This document shows positions 1-7,179 of a DNA stretch of 38,242 nt, one piece after another. Within the stretch, counting starts at the first letter, position 1. Every line of letters starts with the position of its first letter. The position numbers and the translations under genes were made by a program. The notes under the pieces were generated by a model that saw only the letters and a program-made list of their open reading frames with translations, was not told the origin of the DNA and ran no database searches. The stretch covers positions 1-38,242 of the forward strand of contig NZ_FQZY01000042.1 of assembly GCF_900142165.1 (NCBI RefSeq), in the 5' to 3' direction. This stretch comes from Hespellia stercorisuis DSM 15480 (lineage in GTDB: Bacteria > Bacillota > Clostridia > Lachnospirales > Lachnospiraceae).

Positions 1-13
1 AGAGGTGGAAAAA

Positions 14-172
14 GTGAATAGATCAAAGAAGAATGAACCGGCATCGGAAGAGGATGTTAGAGTCTGCAGTATCTGTGGGCGGACAATTATCGGAGGATAT
101 GAATATATTCGTACCAGAAGAAAGACAGAGATGTATTTCTGCAAAGGTATGAGATGCAGGAAGGAGAAATAG
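14..172 (+). CDS. small zinc-ribbon-like phage protein
   Basis: This 52-residue ORF starts at GTG 14, directly after an AGAGGTGG ribosome site at 1-8, and stops one base before the next gene. It contains a CSIC pair near residue 18 and a C-x5-C pair (CKGMRC) near the C terminus, in a very basic chain. That spacing suggests a single zinc ribbon, but no family is recognised. It is the first of a tightly packed run of small phage genes, several of which are cysteine-rich. The GTG start and short length make the call moderately uncertain; the ribosome site and exact abutment support it. Confidence 0.6.
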   Translation: MNRSKKNEPASEEDVRVCSICGRTIIGGYEYIRTRRKTEMYFCKGMRCRKEK

Positions 173-173
173 A

Positions 174-800
174 ATGAATTTACAGGAGAAATGGAAACAA
201 GAGTGCATAAGCCATGCAAAAGAAAGATTTAAAAATTTTAGAGCAGATTTCAGAGATTACGTAGATTTTCAGACGCTGGATTGGAGACATGAGAGCGGAA
301 GAAGCGATTGTCATGTGCATTACATTTTTGATACAAAGCAGCAATACATGTACATATCTGGAGATCTTGGCTCAGCGTGCTTTTATCTTACATGGCAACC
401 AACGTTTAAGAACATGCATAATAAAATTCATCAGATTGAATATGTGATGGGAAAAATCGAATGCTCTACAGATGAGTATATATATCCGGAAGAGATGGTT
501 AAGGCAGAATTACATGATAATTATGATTGCTTTATGCCGGATCCTGATGATTATGAAAAAACGGAATATTATGAGGATGCTCTGCAGGAGTGGAATAAAG
601 CACTGGAACAAGTAATATACCACACGGGATATCACAGTGGATTTGACCAGGACAGTGAGGCAATCGAGGCACTTGAAAAGATAGATGAAGAGTGGTGGGA
701 CAGAAACGATTTCGGAAAAACAATATCGCAAAGAGTATATCTGTGGTTTATGGGATTGCAAATGGCGTGGGAGGAGGTTCGCAGTGACAATGACAACTGA
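174..800 (+). CDS. hypothetical phage protein
   Basis: This is a 208-residue acidic protein with many aromatic residues (Y, W and F). The start is ATG 174, after AGGAGAAAT in the tail of the preceding gene. I see no signal peptide, membrane span or catalytic motif, and I do not recognise a family. The C-terminal third is rich in D/E and W. It overlaps the next gene by 17 bp, so it is probably co-translated with it. Its place in the accessory block upstream of the late regulator suggests an early or middle phage function, which is inference from position only. Confidence 0.75.
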   Translation: MNLQEKWKQECISHAKERFKNFRADFRDYVDFQTLDWRHESGRSDCHVHYIFDTKQQYMYISGDLGSACFYLTWQPTFKNMHNKIHQIEYVMGKIECSTDEYIYPEEMVKAELHDNYDCFMPDPDDYEKTEYYEDALQEWNKALEQVIYHTGYHSGFDQDSEAIEALEKIDEEWWDRNDFGKTISQRVYLWFMGLQMAWEEVRSDNDN

Positions 801-945
801 AGAAGCAATGCAAAAGCAGATGCCGAAAAAACCGGTGCAAATAATTAAACGCATGAATGGATATATTGGAGCGTGTGCTGTCTGTGGTGGGCATGTGCTA
901 AGAGTTCAGTACTGGGACAGCAAAATAGAGGAGAGAACGAAATGA
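784..945 (+). CDS. small CxxC phage protein
   Basis: This 53-residue protein is read from GTG 784. A strong AGGAGG at 772-777 sits six bases upstream, which favours this start over an upstream in-frame ATG that lies inside the previous gene. It has a CAVCGGH motif in its C-terminal half, resembling half of a zinc knuckle. It overlaps the preceding gene by 17 bp, and its stop overlaps the next start (ATGA). No function is recognised; translational coupling with both neighbours supports it being real. Confidence 0.6.
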   Translation: MTMTTEEAMQKQMPKKPVQIIKRMNGYIGACAVCGGHVLRVQYWDSKIEERTK

Positions 946-1664
946 GTATAATCAAAAAGATAGTATGTGATGGTTGCGGGAAAGAGATCACCGGTGATCC
1001 GTACCGGGTTAAGATTGTCCAGCAGGATCCTGAGACGGATGATATTGCTGATAAATACGCCTATGAAAACAATGCGGAGGACTTCTGCGCGGACTGTAAG
1101 GTTCGGATCGTAGACTTTCTCTACAAGTTAACAGCATGGAGACTACAGGAAGAGGAGGAAAAAGAGCTATCTCTCTGCCAGAAAGAGCCAGATCCGGGAA
1201 AAGTAAAAGCTGATGCGGGGCGGACAGCAAAGATTGACTGGGCGGAGTTGAAGAAGCTTGCACCGGAGATGACACAGCGGGAGTTGGCGGAGCACTTTGG
1301 CGTATCGGCCAGCGGAATGTATAGATACCTGAAACAAAATGATATTGTGGCCAAGAAGGGGCGGCGTGGGCGTCAGGCCGGGACTACAGCGGAGAGCAAT
1401 GGAGAACGGAAACAGGCGGCAGTCATCAACAAGGAGTTTGATTCAGCTGCAGATCAGATGATTATCGATGGATGTGTTGGGAAGAACGCGGACCGGCATA
1501 AGTGCAGGAGCTGCAAGTACAGGTCGAAGGTAGGCGGAAAACAAATCTGTGATTATTGCAGCATTGTCGGGCACACCCGTGGCTGTGAGGTGAAAGACTG
1601 CAGCGTGTTTGAGAAGGGCAGCCCGGTGTCGAAACGGAAGACGAAAGACTTTTATGAGAGTTGA
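942..1664 (+). CDS. cysteine-rich HTH phage protein
   Basis: This 240-residue protein is read from ATG 942, which overlaps the previous stop. It has three visible parts. The N-terminal segment has a CDGCGKEI pair and later a CADC pair, likely one zinc site. The middle segment around MTQRELAEHFGVSASGMYRYL reads as a helix-turn-helix of the Hin or sigma type. The C-terminal segment is rich in cysteine (CRSCKYRS, CDYC, CEVKDC) and may bind a second metal. It is probably a DNA-binding phage protein, but its target is unknown. The HTH assignment is by pattern only. Confidence 0.7.
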   Translation: MSIIKKIVCDGCGKEITGDPYRVKIVQQDPETDDIADKYAYENNAEDFCADCKVRIVDFLYKLTAWRLQEEEEKELSLCQKEPDPGKVKADAGRTAKIDWAELKKLAPEMTQRELAEHFGVSASGMYRYLKQNDIVAKKGRRGRQAGTTAESNGERKQAAVINKEFDSAADQMIIDGCVGKNADRHKCRSCKYRSKVGGKQICDYCSIVGHTRGCEVKDCSVFEKGSPVSKRKTKDFYES

Positions 1665-1674
1665 GGAAAACAGT

Positions 1675-2235
1675 ATGGAAAAAGTAAGAGCATTATGGAT
1701 AAACAGCAGTGACCCAAGAGGAGCGGTTGGTATTGTAAGGACAACAGATTCGGAAACAAAGCGAAGTGACTATTACATAGGCATCGGCATGGAAGGCAAC
1801 TTAAATGCGATGGTTGACATCGGGTACATCGTAGCTACCGGACAAAAGTATCCGTCATTGGACCACATTGTGAAATTCCAAAACGAAGAACAGGCGGATG
1901 ACGAGAGTCCGATGGATAAGATTACAGCGAAAGCCATGGAGATCTTGTGCGACAAGTATTGCAAGTATCCATGTACAGTTAATGATCAGGAGGAGATGGA
2001 GGAGATCTGCGATAACTGCAGAGTCGGGAAACTGATCGGCATCGATGCGGTGAATGAGTATGACCGATTAAACACCTTTGATCAGACACAGTCGGCAAAG
2101 TTACTTGAGAAGTTTAGCAACTACCAGGACATGGACTGTACTGGGTGCATTCATACCGGTAACAAGCAGTTCTGCCTGAACTGTTACAGAGGCGGATGCC
2201 GGGACTATTATCTGGAAGAGGAGAAAAATGAATGA
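1675..2235 (+). CDS. cysteine-rich hypothetical phage protein
   Basis: This 186-residue protein starts at ATG 1675, after TTGAGGAAAACAGT; upstream in-frame ATGs overlap the previous gene without a better ribosome site. The N-terminal half looks like a compact mixed alpha/beta domain. The C-terminal half has many cysteines (CDKYCKYPC, CDNC, CTGC, CLNCYRGGC), suggesting one or more zinc clusters. It belongs to the same packed early-gene run, and its stop overlaps the next start by 8 bp. No family is recognised. Confidence 0.7.
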   Translation: MEKVRALWINSSDPRGAVGIVRTTDSETKRSDYYIGIGMEGNLNAMVDIGYIVATGQKYPSLDHIVKFQNEEQADDESPMDKITAKAMEILCDKYCKYPCTVNDQEEMEEICDNCRVGKLIGIDAVNEYDRLNTFDQTQSAKLLEKFSNYQDMDCTGCIHTGNKQFCLNCYRGGCRDYYLEEEKNE

Positions 2236-2365
2236 GTTTGAACGCGAAATGCAGGAGTACATAGAAAAGTACGCCAGAGACAACTGCGCCGGTGATATCG
2301 AGGAGGCGAAGCGGCATATGCTGGTAAAGATAGTTGCTGCGGAGAAGGAGAACAAAGATGTATGA
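2228..2365 (+). CDS. small charged phage protein
   Basis: This is a 45-residue, highly charged and probably helical peptide. It begins at ATG 2228 inside the end of the previous gene, with GAAGAGGAG immediately upstream as ribosome site. Its stop overlaps the start of the next small gene by 8 bp. The overlap at both ends matches the coupled layout of the whole block and is the main reason to accept it. Nothing indicates a function. Confidence 0.55.
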   Translation: MNEFEREMQEYIEKYARDNCAGDIEEAKRHMLVKIVAAEKENKDV

Positions 2366-2474
2366 GTGCGGGTTTTTATTTATTGGGTTTATAGCGGGAT
2401 TCGCGGTCGGTATGGTGCTGGCCGCCGGGATCGAGTGGTATGAAGGTAAGGACGAGGATGATAAACGGGAATAA
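2358..2474 (+). CDS. small single-span membrane protein
   Basis: This 38-residue peptide is read from ATG 2358. Residues 5-25 form a glycine-rich hydrophobic helix (FLFIGFIAGFAVGMVLAAGI), followed by a charged tail ending in DEDDKRE. That is the usual form of a small bitopic membrane protein. AGAAGGAGAACAA upstream serves as ribosome site, inside the preceding gene. Role unknown. Confidence 0.6.
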   Translation: MYECGFLFIGFIAGFAVGMVLAAGIEWYEGKDEDDKRE

Positions 2475-2520
2475 AAACAAGTTAAATTCAGATTTTAAAT
2501 AATTAAGTGGATGGAGAAGA

Positions 2521-2781
2521 ATGAATATACAAAGTATATCAAAAAAAGACAAAGAGATAGTGACAATACTAGATGCCGAAGAGTTGGTTTTGATTGGAAA
2601 TGTAATGTATCAAGCAACTAAACATCAAGATAGTGGCGACATTAGATTAACTGAGCAGTTTTACAGACTGTATTCAGACATAATGATAGCAAGAAATTTG
2701 TGTAAGTATGGTCATTTAGATAATTTTTCTTTTGAACATATTGAACAAGCGAGAAAAAAAGCAAGAGAAAAAGCGGATTAA
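2521..2781 (+). CDS. hypothetical phage protein
   Basis: This 86-residue protein starts at ATG 2521 after GGATGGAGAAGA. It is predicted helical, with no cysteines beyond one, and ends in a lysine-rich tail. Codon use is clearly more AT-rich than the genes on either side, and short non-coding gaps flank it. It may therefore be a separate insertion into the early region. No family recognised. Confidence 0.65.
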   Translation: MNIQSISKKDKEIVTILDAEELVLIGNVMYQATKHQDSGDIRLTEQFYRLYSDIMIARNLCKYGHLDNFSFEHIEQARKKAREKAD

Positions 2782-2799
2782 ACTGAAATTTAAAAGGGA

Positions 2800-2979
2800 G
2801 TGAACAACATAAGAAACATACACAGGCTTCTCCGGCACCAGGCGGAGCAGCTGGGAACTGAAAACGGGATGGAGACCATGTCGGTACTGGAGTATCTAGA
2901 CAGGAAGGGAGTAGACACGATTGGACAAGTCAACGCTGAAACAATACAAAAGCCTGTTGGGCGAGATCCCGCAGATTAA
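2800..2979 (+). CDS. possible small phage protein
   Basis: This 59-residue reading frame starts at GTG 2800; an internal ATG lies at 2869. It overlaps the late-regulator gene by 59 bp. Its codons (CTG, GAG, CAG, GAC) look coding and match the neighbouring regulator better than the AT-rich gene upstream. The ribosome site is poor, because AAAGGGAG abuts the GTG, so the start is uncertain. It could also be a decayed or non-expressed frame. Confidence 0.35.
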   Translation: MNNIRNIHRLLRHQAEQLGTENGMETMSVLEYLDRKGVDTIGQVNAETIQKPVGRDPAD

Positions 2980-3337
2980 CACGAAACTGGATAAGTTGTA
3001 CAAGCAGAGGGACAACATCCAGGTGGTACAGATAAAGGTCACGAAGTCTGGGGATGACTTCCCCTACATAGAGGAGCATCTGACGGTCAAGGCCGACGAG
3101 CCCAGGGAGGCCGACGAGGTGAACAAGCGGATCCGGCTGTATGAGCTGCGGCTGGATGAGGCGGAGCGGATGCAGCGGGAGATCGAGGAGTTTATCGCGG
3201 GGATCCCGGATAGCACAGATCGGCAGATCTTCGAGTTATCATTTCTGGAGGGGAAGAAGCAGCGGGAGGTGGCGGATGCTGTTGGATATACTCAGGGGAG
3301 AGTGTCGCAAATAATTTCTTGTTATCTGCAAGATTAA
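2921..3337 (+). CDS. late transcription regulator, DUF1492 / sigma region 4-like
   Basis: This 138-residue protein starts at TTG 2921, nine bases after GGAAGGGAG. The N-terminal 80 residues are a charged helical segment (LYKQRDNIQ, ELRLDEAERMQREIEEF). The C-terminal part, from DRQIFELSFLEGKKQREVADAV to GYTQGRVSQII, matches the helix-turn-helix of sigma-70 region 4. In clostridial siphoviruses, proteins of this kind sit just upstream of terS and are thought to activate late transcription, like RinA or ArpU. That role is inferred from family and position. A terminator follows at 3423-3451. Confidence 0.8.
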   Translation: MDKSTLKQYKSLLGEIPQINTKLDKLYKQRDNIQVVQIKVTKSGDDFPYIEEHLTVKADEPREADEVNKRIRLYELRLDEAERMQREIEEFIAGIPDSTDRQIFELSFLEGKKQREVADAVGYTQGRVSQIISCYLQD

Positions 3338-3422
3338 TAAAATTAATAAAAATCTGTGTTATTATTATACTAGAACGATTAGAAATTGTTCTTAGTTTCT
3401 CCCTCAATTGTAATGTACAGAA

Positions 3423-3451
3423 AACGTCCTGTGTGTGGCAGGGCGTTTTTT
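3423..3451 (+). terminator. intrinsic terminator after late regulator
   Basis: A 9-bp stem (AACGTCCTG with CAGGGCGTT, one G-T pair) closes a 7-base loop and runs into six T residues. It would end the early/regulatory transcript before the accessory pair. The 85 bp between the regulator stop and this hairpin are AT-rich, with a TATACT at 3366-3371 but no convincing -35 box. Confidence 0.8.
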
Positions 3452-3527
3452 GTTGCCTTTTGTCATATGCGGTATTAAAATGAAGATGTGTGGTGGTATG
3501 CAGGTCGTGAGGGAGGACAAAAGAAAA

Positions 3528-4427
3528 ATGGCAGAGAAAAAGAGGATAGGAATTAAATATCAGTATTATCAAATATGTACATTCGACGGGGATGAATATA
3601 CAGAAAAATTGTATGATCTTTTGGGATGGATGGATCGAGTATCAAAATTGAGCCGTGGAGAGACCGTTCATGAAGTATCAGGAATAGAAGGAAGAATTGA
3701 AAATATTATTCCTGTTTACGATGATATGTTTTATGGGTTAAACTTTATGAGATTGGATGTGATTAGTAATACCTATATCCTGGAGAGAGAATCAAAAGCA
3801 AGACATATTGACTTATCAGATGATGAGTACATAGGGAAAAACACTGTAGTACTATATGATGAAAAAAGATCGGTAGCAATGGTTCAGTGTAACAGAGGAA
3901 GTTATGGTGTACATGCATTACAAAACTACATAAATTCGTTTAACAGCCCAAATGAATTATGCTATTTCAGACCAATTCATGACGAATTAAGGCTTGATGA
4001 TTTAAATGATAGAGAAACATTGAAATTGGATGTTCGATTTGCCAATACAAGGAATTTTAAGCCCATTAATTCAAGGTTCTTTGAACAAGTAATAGACGCA
4101 TATAATCAAATTGAGTGTTACACGGCACACATTGAATGTGGCTTAGGTTATACTAAGGGATCGGTTTTGAATAAAGAAACAATTTATGATATAGCGAGTG
4201 ATATTAGAAACCCCCAGAATGATGGGACTGTTTCATCAGCAAAGTTAACTTTAACGGATGATCAAAAATCGAGCGTGTATGATTTGTTTGAAAATATTTG
4301 TTATGATAAAATAGATTTTACAATACCGGCGCGAGGAGAATTGAGATTTGAGGATATGGCTCAGAAAATGGCGGTAAAGTTTTATGAAAGTGGAACTAGA
4401 CGTAAAATAGGTGAACTATTACAATAG
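3528..4427 (+). CDS. DUF6731-like accessory protein
   Basis: This 299-residue protein starts at ATG 3528, after AGGGAGGACAAAAGAAAA. The N-terminal region, including the GLNFMRL segment, resembles the uncharacterised DUF6731 family as I remember it. This is a tentative match by eye. No catalytic motif is obvious; the chain looks like an all-soluble alpha/beta protein. It is markedly more AT-rich than phage structural genes. With the membrane protein 15 bp downstream it forms a two-gene unit bracketed by terminators at 3423-3451 and 4999-5020. That layout is typical of lysogen-expressed cargo (morons), including superinfection-exclusion or defence genes, but no function is demonstrated. Confidence 0.65.
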   Translation: MAEKKRIGIKYQYYQICTFDGDEYTEKLYDLLGWMDRVSKLSRGETVHEVSGIEGRIENIIPVYDDMFYGLNFMRLDVISNTYILERESKARHIDLSDDEYIGKNTVVLYDEKRSVAMVQCNRGSYGVHALQNYINSFNSPNELCYFRPIHDELRLDDLNDRETLKLDVRFANTRNFKPINSRFFEQVIDAYNQIECYTAHIECGLGYTKGSVLNKETIYDIASDIRNPQNDGTVSSAKLTLTDDQKSSVYDLFENICYDKIDFTIPARGELRFEDMAQKMAVKFYESGTRRKIGELLQ

Positions 4428-4442
4428 AATGGAATGATGTAA

Positions 4443-4991
4443 TTGAAAGAAAAATGGGTAAAATATTATCAATATATTATGCCGGTAGTTTTAACTGTTT
4501 TCATCGTGTTGTTCTGTTATCACTATAAAATTTATGTTTGGAATGGAAAATTTTATAGCGATATGCTGACAGCACTTATAACAGCACTATCAATCATTAT
4601 TAGTATTTTTGGAATATTAATACCATTACTTATGACAGCAAAACAAGAAAAGGAATTAACAAAGTATTTTTTTGAAAATGTAGACATAAAATATTTTATC
4701 AGATGCATTAAGCAGTTATTCTTGAGTGGATTTATAAGCATTATGTTTGTATGTGGAATGTATGCGTATGATGTTATTGAGATGAAAGTTTTTATTGTTG
4801 TTGGAGTACTGAGTATTGTGGTTATATTGTATTTTCTGTGTTCAGCATACAGATACATCAGCTTAATGCTTCGATTACTATTTGATGAAAATGAAAAACA
4901 TAATAGAAATATCAAAATTTACAAAAATAAAATGTCAAATATTGAGAGGGAGAGTCTCAATAGGAGACTAAAAGAAAGAGATAAGCAATAA
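4443..4991 (+). CDS. four-helix membrane protein, accessory pair partner
   Basis: This 182-residue protein is read from TTG 4443; the next in-frame ATG is at 4479, within the first helix. Four hydrophobic spans are visible at about residues 12-28, 40-62, 92-112 and 116-138. A strongly basic cytosolic tail of about 40 residues follows (KNKMSNIERESLNRRLKER). It lies 15 bp after the DUF6731-like gene and before a terminator, so the two are likely co-transcribed. A soluble protein paired with a small multi-span membrane protein is a common shape for abortive-infection systems; that reading is inference. Confidence 0.65.
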   Translation: MKEKWVKYYQYIMPVVLTVFIVLFCYHYKIYVWNGKFYSDMLTALITALSIIISIFGILIPLLMTAKQEKELTKYFFENVDIKYFIRCIKQLFLSGFISIMFVCGMYAYDVIEMKVFIVVGVLSIVVILYFLCSAYRYISLMLRLLFDENEKHNRNIKIYKNKMSNIERESLNRRLKERDKQ

Positions 4992-4998
4992 TTAGAAG

Positions 4999-5020
4999 GA
5001 CATCTTCGGGTGTCTTTTTT
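4999..5020 (+). terminator. intrinsic terminator after accessory pair
   Basis: A 6-bp stem (GACATC with GGTGTC) closes a TTCG tetraloop, followed by six T. It starts seven bases after the membrane-protein stop. The stem sequence is nearly repeated in the hairpin at 5211-5236. Confidence 0.85.
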
Positions 5021-5068
5021 AATACATAAATCCCCTGTTCCTGTACATACTATCCCCGAGGTGATAAT

Positions 5069-5212
5069 ATGGACAAGAAGCAGGAGCAGCAGAACAGGCA
5101 GAAGAACCTGAATAAATTCAACAGCGTAACACAAAAGGTGAAACCAGAGAACCAGAATCAGACACACAACGTCAGATCAGAGGCGGTGGAACCAAAGAAC
5201 AGACAGGTATAG
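5069..5212 (+). CDS. 47-residue Q/N/K-rich micro-ORF
   Basis: ATG 5069 follows GAGGTGATA. The product is extremely hydrophilic, dominated by Q, N and K with no hydrophobic core, and is therefore probably disordered. Its stop codon lies in the first bases of the following terminator stem. It is one of two micro-ORFs, each with its own terminator, between the accessory pair and terS. Its composition vaguely recalls small acid-soluble spore proteins, but I cannot support that. Confidence 0.5.
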   Translation: MDKKQEQQNRQKNLNKFNSVTQKVKPENQNQTHNVRSEAVEPKNRQV

Positions 5213-5236
5213 ACATCCAGAGATGGGTGTCTTTTT
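5211..5236 (+). terminator. intrinsic terminator after first micro-ORF
   Basis: An 8-bp stem (AGACATCC with GGGTGTCT, one G-T pair) closes a 6-base loop and ends in five T. It includes the stop codon of the upstream micro-ORF. Confidence 0.8.
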
Positions 5237-5259
5237 CATTCCCAAGTAAGGAGTCTATC

Positions 5260-5337
5260 ATGTGTGAGACATGTAAGCACCGGCCCTATTGCGGCTGTGC
5301 CGGAAAGAAAGATACATATTGTGGGAATCATAGTTAG
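5260..5337 (+). CDS. 25-residue cysteine-rich microprotein
   Basis: ATG 5260 is preceded by a good AAGGAG with a 7-base spacer. Five of the 25 residues are cysteine (CETC, then CGC, then a single C), with two histidines, which fits a tiny zinc-binding fold. It ends at the start of the next terminator. Existence is supported by the ribosome site and its own terminator; function unknown. Confidence 0.5.
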   Translation: MCETCKHRPYCGCAGKKDTYCGNHS

Positions 5338-5361
5338 AGTTGCGGGACGGCAGCTCTTTTT
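5336..5361 (+). terminator. intrinsic terminator upstream of terS
   Basis: An 8-bp stem (AGAGTTGC with GCAGCTCT, one G-T pair) closes a 6-base loop, followed by six T. It is the fourth terminator-like hairpin between 3423 and terS, about 50 bp before the terS start. Confidence 0.75.
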
Positions 5362-5410
5362 TAATACAGCAGAAAATAAATATACGATAAATGAGAGGTG
5401 GTGAGTCCAA

Positions 5411-5950
5411 GTGACAGATAAACAGAAGATGTTTGCAGATGAATACCTGATAGATTTGAATGCTACTCGGGCTTACCGGATCGCATATCCGTCCGTGAAG
5501 AAGGAAGCGACAGCAGCGGCAGCAGGGGCGAGAATGTTAAGAAATGTTAAGGTTGAAGAGTATATACAGGAACGCATGCAAGAGCGTCAAAAACGCACTG
5601 AGGTAACACAGGATAGGGTCGTGGAGGAATTAGCGTCCATTGCTTTTTCCAGAGCAACGGATTATGTGGAAATCCGTAGTAACGGAGTATGCGGCACAGT
5701 AATTATTAAGCCAACAACAGAACTGACAGAAGAACAGGTTCGTGCAATCGCCGGAATAAAAGAAGGCGCCAATGGGATAGAGGTCAAGCTGAATGACAAA
5801 GAGAAAGCGTTGGAATTGCTTGGAAGACATCTTGGCATGTGGAATGACAAGCTGGATATCAAGACTCCGGCAATCGATGAATCGCTAAAAGAGATGGAGG
5901 CATATTTTGAACGTCAAAAAGCAAGAGGTTCTGGACCTCCTGTGGAATGA
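5411..5950 (+). CDS. terS: terminase small subunit
   Basis: This 179-residue protein starts at GTG 5411, after AGAGGTGGTGAG. The N-terminal pattern KQKMFADEYLIDLNATRAYR with later ARMLRNVKVEEYI is the DNA-binding helix-turn-helix of the Terminase_2 small-subunit family. The central coiled region and C-terminal part would form the oligomer ring and contact TerL. The family recognises the pac or cos site and loads the large subunit. The terL gene begins inside its 3' end (44-bp overlap), as is usual. This is the first gene of the late operon. Confidence 0.93.
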   Translation: MTDKQKMFADEYLIDLNATRAYRIAYPSVKKEATAAAAGARMLRNVKVEEYIQERMQERQKRTEVTQDRVVEELASIAFSRATDYVEIRSNGVCGTVIIKPTTELTEEQVRAIAGIKEGANGIEVKLNDKEKALELLGRHLGMWNDKLDIKTPAIDESLKEMEAYFERQKARGSGPPVE

Positions 5951-7178
5951 ACCGTATAAAATTGGACATTGGGTAGGGTTTACGGATCTGACCGGGCTAC
6001 ATAACGAGTGGCTGCGGTCTTTTTTGTACGCAGAAGACGACCAGACGCTGCTTGCACATCGAGGTTCGTATAAGACTACTGATCTGTCATTGTTCCTGGC
6101 AATCCATTCAGTTATTCAGCCGAATGAGAACATTATATTTTTCCGGAAGACAGATGATGATGTGACGGAGGTACTTAATCAGTCCAAGAAAATCCTTAGT
6201 ACAGGAGTAATGCAGCAGATCGTAAGGACGCTGTATGATACGGATCTGGATCTGCTGAAGGCAAACAATTCAGAGATACACACAAATCTCTGTACATCAG
6301 CCAAAGGTGTCAGCCAGGTGCTCGGGCTTGGTATTGGAACGTCTATTACCGGAAAGCATGCGGACATTGTCGTGACTGATGATATCGTCAACTTAAAGGA
6401 TCGAATCAGCCGGGCAGAACGGGAGCGGACCAAGATTCAGTACATGGAGCTGCAGAACATCAAAAATCGGAATGGTCGGTTTATCAATACCGGTACACCG
6501 TGGCATAAAGAGGACGCCATTTCTATTATGCCAAATGTAATGAGATATGATTGTTATTCAACAGGATTGATTGGCAGGGATAAGCTGGAAGAACTCCGGC
6601 AGAGCATGAGTGATTCGCTTTTTGCAGCCAATTATGAGCTTAAGCATATTGCAGATAAAGATGCCATGTTCAAGGAGCCGAAGTTTACAAGTGATGTATC
6701 ACTAATCTATGGTGGGCTTGCTCATATCGATGCAGCTTATGATGGAGCAGATGGAACTGCATTCACTATCCTGAATCGGTTGAAAGATGGTCGAATCATT
6801 GGATTCGGCAAGCGTTGGGACAAGCACGTGGATGATTGTCTGGTTCAAGTGGGAATGTATCATAAGGAGCTGCGCGCTGGTTCTATATCATGCGAGAAGA
6901 ATGCAGATAAAGGATATCTGGCGAAGGAGCTTATATCACTTGGGTATCGAGTAAAGCCGTATAGTGAATCGATGAACAAATTTATAAAAATATCAACGTA
7001 TCTTCGGAAGAACTGGAAAGACATCATCTGGTTGGAAGGTACGGATCCAGAATACATAAATGAAATTTTGGACTACAACGAGTATGCAGAGCATGATGAC
7101 AGTCCAGACAGTGCAGCAAGCCTTTTGAGGAAGATGGAAGGCGGCGCAAAATACAATCCAGTAAAGGGAGGAGTCTAA
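5907..7178 (+). CDS. terL: terminase large subunit
   Basis: This 423-residue protein starts at TTG 5907, six bases after GGAGG. It is the packaging motor ATPase and nuclease. A Walker A-like loop HRGSYKTT is at residues 51-58, lacking the usual first glycine spacing. Walker B is ADIVVTDD near 152-159, and a coupling motif NTGTPWH near 194-200. The nuclease domain begins around HIDAAYDGADGTAF near residue 273, where the aspartate would bind metal. Length and order match siphovirus TerL proteins. It overlaps terS and lies 1 bp before the portal gene. Confidence 0.93.
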   Translation: MNVKKQEVLDLLWNEPYKIGHWVGFTDLTGLHNEWLRSFLYAEDDQTLLAHRGSYKTTDLSLFLAIHSVIQPNENIIFFRKTDDDVTEVLNQSKKILSTGVMQQIVRTLYDTDLDLLKANNSEIHTNLCTSAKGVSQVLGLGIGTSITGKHADIVVTDDIVNLKDRISRAERERTKIQYMELQNIKNRNGRFINTGTPWHKEDAISIMPNVMRYDCYSTGLIGRDKLEELRQSMSDSLFAANYELKHIADKDAMFKEPKFTSDVSLIYGGLAHIDAAYDGADGTAFTILNRLKDGRIIGFGKRWDKHVDDCLVQVGMYHKELRAGSISCEKNADKGYLAKELISLGYRVKPYSESMNKFIKISTYLRKNWKDIIWLEGTDPEYINEILDYNEYAEHDDSPDSAASLLRKMEGGAKYNPVKGGV

Positions 7179-7179
7179 C

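Noticed and set aside
3192-3572. Minus-strand 126-codon frame over the late-regulator end and terminator
   Set aside because: It runs antisense through the DUF1492 HTH region and a terminator, has no ribosome site, and reads as low-complexity P/H-rich sequence.
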